From Cunninghamia lanceolata (Eukaryota > Streptophyta > Pinopsida > Cupressales > Cupressaceae): DNA of 64,000 bases. The notes beneath the pieces were generated by a model that worked only from the letters and a program-made list of their open reading frames with translations, was not told the origin of the DNA and searched no databases. Below, in pieces: positions 58,209 to 64,000 of this stretch; the first letter of the stretch is position 1, and each line of letters starts with the position of its first letter. A program made the position numbers and the translations under genes. The stretch lies in the NCBI GenBank assembly GCA_027924645.1, contig BSBN01000254.1, positions 13,393,501 to 13,457,500 on the forward strand, read 5' to 3'.

Positions 58209-59554
58209 ATGGTCACATGAAGAGCATAAGCTAGCTCTTCTAGAGTTTTTTGCCCTTCTAAGGGTTTTTCTAGGTGTAAACATGTTTCCTAGACTATTTG
58301 TGGTTTGTTTTACATTGTAGAGTTGTGTTTCCTTCTTTCCTTATGATTTTATGATTTAGGGTTTTCTGGATTTGACAAAAAAATATTTATAGTTAGTGAT
58401 TTGTAGGAGAATATTTCTAACATTTTATAGATCAACTCTTAGCATTCCATCAAGGAATTTGAATTAGTTTGTGACTATGATACCAAACACATCCTTGAGG
58501 TTTGAATTTTGAGCTACAAGTTAAGAATTATGACCTCAACAAATGGCAGACTAAAACTAAATAAATCCCACAAATATTTTTTAGTTATGTAATAAGTTTA
58601 TTTTTATCCAACTACTCATTTCAATTACCATGAAGGACATGGGTCACTACCAAGTGTGGTGACTCTTCGGTTCTCACCAAGAGCTCCAATTTACTATTTT
58701 TTGTAAGTTTTTATATTTTGTAGTTTTAATCTATATAATTTAGCTAAATTCAAAGGAGGAAGGTGGTGTACAAGGCATATTTCTCCCTTATAGAGTTTTC
58801 CTATTTTATATATGCTCCTAGTTAAAATGAAACCCATTTTTTAAAGCACTCTTAATTGATATAAGATTCTATTTTGCCCCTCTAACTTGTAAACTATCAA
58901 TTTTACATTATGTTTTGTTTAGTTGTTTCTTAAAATATATTAAGTTTGTTAATTAATACTTTGTCCCTAATTTAATTCAGGTCATAGGCTTTCCTAATTT
59001 TATTGTTAGACTTAACAATTATCTTTAATGACTTCAAAAATATAAAACACACCATTAAAATTTATTGAGCATATAATTGTACCTTCATAATAAAGATATA
59101 AGAACTGCATATAAAACATGAAATTACAAAAATAAAAAATATATTTTAGGTACCTTCAATCACCTCCAAATATATCTTGTTTTACAATAGAGTCAATTCC
59201 CTATTATGGTTTGCCTTTAGTGAATTAGATGTACAAGAGAAAGAATCCTGTTACAGTATGCCTTTAATAAAACAGTGAAGCTCAAACTAATTGAAAGTTA
59301 AACAAACGTTTCCAATATTTGTAGCATTCTTATGAAATCTGAAGTGTGCCATTCTAAATACTTCACAAAAAAAAAAATTATTAAAAAAGGGTTCTAGAAG
59401 GAAAACAAATTAAGGCCAAGATGAATTTCTAATTACTTTACACAAAAGCCAGTTGTAGAAGGAAAACAAGTTAAGGCCACCATATATTGTTGGATTCAAA
59501 ACTTGATACATAAAGCCTATTTACTAAAAATAGCCCTGTCAATGCTTGATCGAG
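58209..59554. other. Flank right of copia A; no gene seen
   Basis: Resumes the sequence cut at 24501. AT-rich, with no clear coding or RNA gene. The first ~150 bp may be the tail of the gypsy relic left of A. The segment next to the F-box pseudogene could be its 3' flank. Confidence 0.35.
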
Positions 59555-59884
59555 CTACAAAAAATCAATTGAAAACACTTCTCTTCCTTCCACGTTAGAT
59601 ATCAACATCTTGTTTATGTCCACATAAACAGCTGCCAAAACTGATCCTCTTTGGTTTACTGCCACTCTAGTGATCCCCATTAGGGACCTAGAAGTAACTT
59701 CATTATCAAGAGACATAGGCAATGGACACCATTGCTCATCCTCACTTAATCTCCACATATGACCCAATTGTCTGTTTACCAACACTATTATGCCATCACT
59801 TCCGTTCAATTGCCATGTTGAATAATCCATACGATTTTAGCTGCAATTTATTTCTGGAGAAGGGATTTTAATCTGTGTATCTAT

Positions 59885-60282
59885 TGGCTATGTGTGAAGC
59901 CAAGTTCCATTGTAACGGATGGCTGGAGAATATCAGAGAATGTTGGTTGGTGTAAGACTGCAAAGTCAGTTCTTGTGTAATGGTAGCTTCTTGAAGTTGT
60001 CAATCTCTTCCACGGTAAAGGCCAAAACTATTGGCATCTTCTTTGTAGAAAGAAACATATGAAGTTTGAATTGCTATTGGAGAGTGTGTCAATATATATA
60101 CTAAATTATATATATATGAATGCATATGTAAAAATGAGTAATTAATATAAGAGATTATCCCTGTGAATGTGGATGTAACCTTTTTGGGTGAACCACTATA
60201 AAATTTCTATGTTCTAGTCTGTGTGTGTTCTTGTTCATTACAATCCTTTCTTTCTTTTTCTACTATTATTTTAGAATCAACA
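59885..60282 (+). repeat. 5' LTR of the small element
   Basis: Starts TGGCTATGTGTGAAGCC, ends AGAATCAACA. Holds an ATATATATATGAATGCAT stretch and an ACTATAAAATTTC TATA-like box at about 60197. Confidence 0.8.
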
Positions 60283-60339
60283 ATTGGTATCAGAGCTTGG
60301 TTAGAACCAAGGAGGAGTTGTGAAGAAAGTTGAGCAGAA

Positions 60340-61115
60340 ATGGAAGAGAGCACCAACTTGGATGATTGGGTTCAAGCTCTCATATTTATGTCCCATGGCT
60401 CTGGAGAGAGTTTTAATGAAGTGGGAGCTATTCATATAGATGATGATGAAGATTTCTGGGCTTCTTGGAAGAAGCTTTTAGATCAGTTAGATGATGAAGC
60501 TAATTCTATTATTAAGGAGTTTCTTGGTACGTTGGAACCTGGCAATGAACAGTTGCAAGAAATAAAAAGTGTGTGGCTCAGTCTGAAGATTCAAACACGT
60601 GTTTAAGGAATGGTCTGTTTGTAAAGAAAAAAGTTGGATTTAATTTGCCAATGGAAACTGATGATGTTGGACTTGGCAAGGCGGTGGAAGAGACTACTTT
60701 GTTTGAGAATAGTGATACCTAGAATGACAGAGCTGTGGACATGGATTTTGTCGGTACAGAGGAGGAGAAAGTCTAGGCCGATAGCACAGAGGTGGAAGCC
60801 CTTATTGGGTTTTTTGAGTTGGGGTTTTCGGACATATGGGGATACTTGAATGTGGTGAATCAGCTGGAGGAGGCATTCAAGTTTTTGGCTGAGAATTGCA
60901 GTGTTGGGACGTAGTGGCTGGAGGATGTGATGGATGGTTCTTTGATTCTGAATGAGAAGTATGATGCTGAGGACTCTAAGGCAAATGAGGTTGCCTCTGC
61001 AAGTCCTTTGATTGGTAAGAAGAACATTGATACGGAGGAAGCAGATCCGTTTTGTTTGGATCAATTCTTGACAGAGGTGAAGAAAGGGAAAAAAGGAATG
61101 GGCAGAATTTTGTGA
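60340..61115 (+). pseudogene. Acidic reading frame of the small LTR element, unknown
   Basis: ATG 60340 starts an 88-codon open piece (EESTNLDDWVQAL, DDDEDFWASWKKLL) ending at TAA 60604. The neighbouring frame continues the same composition (VGFNLPMETDDVG ... GKKNIDTEEADPF) to the stop at 61113-61115, with TAG at about 60719 and 60774. One frameshift near 60560-60600 and these stops break a protein of about 258 residues rich in Asp, Glu and Trp. No match to gag, RT or a known host family that I recognise. It may be a captured host exon or an element-specific protein. Confidence 0.45.
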
Positions 61116-61218
61116 ACCTAAAATCTTCGTTGCGGCTGATGTAACAATAGGAGTGGAAATGTAGGGAATATCTCTGGGCACTTCTCTTTCTGATATAACT
61201 TATCTTCAAGTGAGAGAT

Positions 61219-61615
61219 TGTCGACTACGTGTGAAGCCAAGTTCCATTGTAATGGCTGGCTGGAGAATATTGGTTGGTGTAAGACTGCAAAGTCAATTGT
61301 TGTGTAACCGTAGCTTCTTGAAGCTGTCAATCTCTTCCATGGTAAAGGCCAAAACAATTGGCATCTTCTTTGTAGAAGGAAAGATATGAAATTTGAAGTG
61401 GTATTGGATAGTGTGTCTATATATATGCTGAATGCATACGTAAAACTGAGTAATTAAAATAAAAGATTATCCCTGTAAATGTGGGCGTAGCCTTTTTGGG
61501 TGAACCACTATAAAATTTCTGTGTTCTGGTCTGTGTGTGTTCTTCGTTCATTTTTATTATTCTCTGCAATCCTTTCATTCTTTTTCTGCTGTTATTACAA
61601 GACTGAATTTTAACA
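61219..61615 (+). repeat. 3' LTR of the small element
   Basis: Starts TGTCGACTACGTGTGAAGCC after a purine-rich AAGTGAGAGAT. Ends about TTTTAACA. Similar to the 5' copy with scattered differences. Confidence 0.75.
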
Positions 61616-62378
61616 CCTCTGCTTTTTAAAACGAAATTGACTGACACCCATTTAACCAGTAGAATGCTCCCTCAGAATGAATACCACTGCCTTCAGGATG
61701 AGTGTTGGGAAGCCCATCATAAACCATTGCAATCCATGTATTGTCATCTGAATTATAAACGTCAACTGTCATAGTATCATCATGGTTTCTGCCAAGCAGA
61801 AAAATATAACATCTCTTAGATGGATCAACATGCATTGCAGTAAATGTCCATCTTTGTTTTCTAAAAGTAAGAGCTCTTGAAGTATCAGTGCCTGGATTGT
61901 ATGTATAAAGTAAAATCAGATAAATTTAAACCATCTATTTTTTCCTCCGCGTAAGAGTATAATATGCTACGAGCTGCTGCAATAAATCTACCCTTCTGCA
62001 AAGGCACTTTGTAAATGCTCCCACTTTCTTCAATAACACACGATGACCGTGACGAATTTGTTCCATAGAAAGAATCCCTTCCCCAATCTATCTGGAGGAG
62101 GAAAGCAGGGAATGAAAGCAAGGGTTTATCTGGAGAGATATGTTGAGAACGTATGACTGTTTTCAATCTTGCTTGACATCGAGTGGGCAGACATGCGACG
62201 CAGTCGTAAACAATTTCACATAGAAGATTGTTCCATGTTTCTTCTTCCATGCATATCTCTATCGCCATGTCTGCCTTCTTCAATGAAAACTCAACTGTAA
62301 TTTATCTTATAATTTCTAGTAACTGTACTTAGAACTGTTTTGAGATGAGATGGCAAAAAACGAACGGATTATCAGGGA

Positions 62379-62440
62379 AACCAAATGGTCGGGGAAACCC
62401 AATAGAATGGTCGAGGAAATGCAATGGTCGGGGAAACCGA
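62379..62440. repeat. Short tandem repeat upstream of the F-box pseudogene
   Basis: Three imperfect copies of AATGGTCGGGGAAACC, about 21-24 bp apart, roughly 100-150 bp before the start codon of the minus-strand gene. A fourth degenerate CGGTCGAGG follows near 62461. Confidence 0.6.
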
Positions 62441-62568
62441 ATGGGCCCAAAGATTATAAACGGTCGAGGCCAATTCATCTATGTTTCTTCTACCTTCTTT
62501 TATACGTAGGAACTCGTAGTATTTGAGGATACCTTTGCAAGATGGTTATCAGAGACGCAAGGATACCG

Positions 62569-62808
62569 CTCTACTTAAATGTCATCAACTTCCATGGTCA
62601 AACAGGTCAAACAGCCAATAGCAATTTTAGAATGCTAGAAGGTGATATGATACTTGAGGGGCTGTTCTTAAATATAATCCACTTCAATAATCAAAGGTCA
62701 AATTCGGCCAATAAAAAGAGGACAAATATTTACCACTTTTTGTTGTGAATGAGGTGTAAAATTGCTATTGACTATTTGACCATTAAGGTGGATGATATTT
62801 AAGTAGAG
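62569..62808. mobile_element. MITE-like foldback element
   Basis: Long terminal inverted repeats: left arm 62569-62629 (CTCTACTTAAAT ... CCAATAGCAATTTTA) and right arm 62757-62808 (TAAAATTGCTATTG ... ATTTAAGTAGAG) are reverse complements with few differences. No gene inside. TTGAGGAT occurs on both sides (62523-62530 and 62814-62820 region) and might be the target duplication of a slightly longer element. Confidence 0.6.
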
Positions 62809-64000
62809 TGTACTTGAGGATGCCCAAAAGAAATCCATAAATACCTTTAAATATAAGGACGTAGCAATAAATCATGTAAATTTGTGTTTAGTTGGACCTT
62901 GGATGGAAAGGAAATGGAGAGAGTTGGAAAAAAAATCAATTTGAAAGGGTTAATTTAGTCTAGAGCATCATATGAGCAAGAACAAAGCCTCAAAAGATGC
63001 GATTACAAAACAAAAACTCCAATGGTGAGGGGTAGAGTTTGTAAGAAACCAACCTTCACTAAAGATGGAGGTCCACCAACTATAGAATCTCTGCCAAACA
63101 GGTTAGGTATATAGCCAAAATTGGAAGAGCAAGAAAAACCTCTACTAAAAATAGTAGAACCACCAAAAAAGAATAGATTTTGCTAAATTTGTTACTAAGG
63201 CCAAAATTGGCATAGAGGCTACTGAGAGGTGCAATACAAACTGGGCATAGATATATGTTTGATTTTTTTTAATTTAAAAAAAAATTAAAAAACTGTTATA
63301 AAAAAATATATTAAAAAAATTAAAATGTCATGAGGGTGGGAAAAGTGCCCTCCTAGCCCTTAAAAGGATGGGACGCAAGGGGCTGCCACACTGCCATGGC
63401 CAAGGCCATGGATATAGGTGGTACCCTTGCAGTACCCCCCACAACCCATGGAAGGGCCCAAGGGCCTATCGCCCTATCACGACAAAGTCATGATAGGGGG
63501 TAGGTACCCTTGGGTAGCCCCCATTGCATGGGGAAGGGGATGGGGTACAAACCCTTGCTCCACCTTTAATTAATGTTTTTAAAAAACAATAGAATTATAC
63601 TTTATTTTTCTTAAAAAACCTATACCTCAAACTACATGCTGGGGAGGTCGTACAACCTTCCTAGAAAAAAAACATTTGCCCTAGAAACATTTGGCATAGA
63701 TTTCAACAATTTGATAATCAATTTTAATGTTTCTAGACCTTCTAAACATGTTGGAAAGGTCTTTTTGGACCCAAAACTCTTTAAAATTTCATCTACCCTT
63801 CAGATTTGAAAAAAAAAAGCACCTACTTCCAACCCTTGTAGATCTAGCTTGTGGTATCAAAATTTGATGAAACAAAAGTCAAATTTGACTTTCTTAGCTT
63901 CTTTGAATTCAATCATGAAGATAGATTTATACCATGAAGTACTATATGAAAGGTCTTGACAAAAAGCTCTCCAAAAAAAGAAGGGCTTTGTAGATTTGTA
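62809..64000. other. Right end, no gene seen
   Basis: AT-rich DNA with poly-A/T runs, and a GC-richer patch (63360-63560) with repeated GGTACCCTTG and CCATGG words and a hairpin at 63472-63498. No coding frame of note. Confidence 0.4.
63472..63498. other. 12-bp inverted repeat with 3-nt loop
   Basis: CCCTATCACGAC (63472-63483), AAA, GTCATGATAGGG (63487-63498): 11 of 12 pairs match. It sits between GGTACCC-type words. Too short to name. Confidence 0.45.

Larger units (their letters stand above)
59885..61615 (+). mobile_element. Small non-autonomous LTR element inside the F-box gene
   Basis: 1.73 kb. LTRs at 59885-60282 (398 bp) and 61219-61615 (397 bp), with a perfect initiator-Met-type primer site ATTGGTATCAGAGCTT (60283-60298). 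The 0.94-kb interior has an acidic reading frame but no gag, RT or integrase. The exact right end and a target duplication are not certain: flanks TCTAT and CCTCT do not match well. Confidence 0.8.
59555..62283 (-). pseudogene. F-box-type protein gene, interrupted by an LTR element
   Basis: Minus strand, starting at ATG 62281-62283. The N-terminus (about residues 10-45) resembles an F-box (EETWNNLLCEIVYDCVACLP), the Skp1-binding part of SCF ubiquitin ligases. It is followed by a substrate-side region reminiscent of plant F-box/kelch proteins (LLQIDWGRDSF, SGSIYKVPL, SILYSY, NLSDF; then MHVDPSKRCYIFLLGR, EGAFYWLNG). A frameshift near 61925 separates 62283-61885 from 61865-61626. The frame then stops just before an LTR element (59885-61615). 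The continuation (59830-59555: GSDGIIVLVN, GHMWRL, EVFSIDFL) lies beyond it. F-box assignment is moderate; the kelch label is a guess. Confidence 0.55.

Overview
The window is nuclear DNA of a plant with a large, repeat-filled genome. A gymnosperm is my best guess from the AT-rich, deeply nested, slowly decaying retrotransposons with long LTRs, but the sequence alone does not prove it. Almost all 64 kb is LTR retrotransposon. The only host gene I can support is a broken F-box-type gene on the minus strand near the right end.

Left third (1-19122): a young Ty3/gypsy element (2500-15216, TSD TGCCT) sits inside the 3' part of an older relative, whose own 3' LTR is 15753-19122. The young element has 3.1-kb LTRs that differ by only about 17 substitutions plus one 33-bp duplication. 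Its gag appears to need splicing of a leader intron to gain a start codon. Its pol has an intact RNase H placed before the reverse transcriptase, a degenerate RNase H in the usual place after it, an intact DDE integrase, and a single in-frame TAG. No protease is visible. Between pol and the 3' LTR, the young and old elements share a pair of tandem hairpins. The outer stem of the first hairpin carries two compensatory base-pair changes, and the LTR terminus carries another compensated hairpin. These are the best candidates here for an undescribed functional structure.

Middle left (19123-24501): decayed copia gag and Ty3/gypsy gag-protease remnants, split by a miniature LTR element (TRIM) at 20086-22280 with TSD AGGAG.

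Centre (24502-58203): one decayed Ty1/copia element (A, TSD AGAAG) whose 5' LTR has been hit twice. The first insertion is B (24894-33726), unclassified, with a 3.7-kb tandem duplication. The second is C (33920-50740, TSD TAAGG), a pol-less copia-type element with a coiled-coil/zinc-knuckle gag and a decayed 1,078-codon 3' reading frame of unknown function. C was itself hit by D (36633-46077, TSD ATTAC), a large LTR element without pol that carries a decayed proline-rich reading frame with a G-patch-like motif. The pol of A (integrase tail, RT, RNase H) lies at 54010-56122.

Right end (58204-64000): flanking repeats, the F-box pseudogene (minus strand, 62283 down to 59555) interrupted by a 1.7-kb non-autonomous LTR element with its own acidic reading frame, then a MITE-like foldback and low-complexity DNA. 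The premature stops in the decayed retroelement frames I traced are mostly TAG or TAA, as expected from C-to-T change at Gln codons in methylated repeats.
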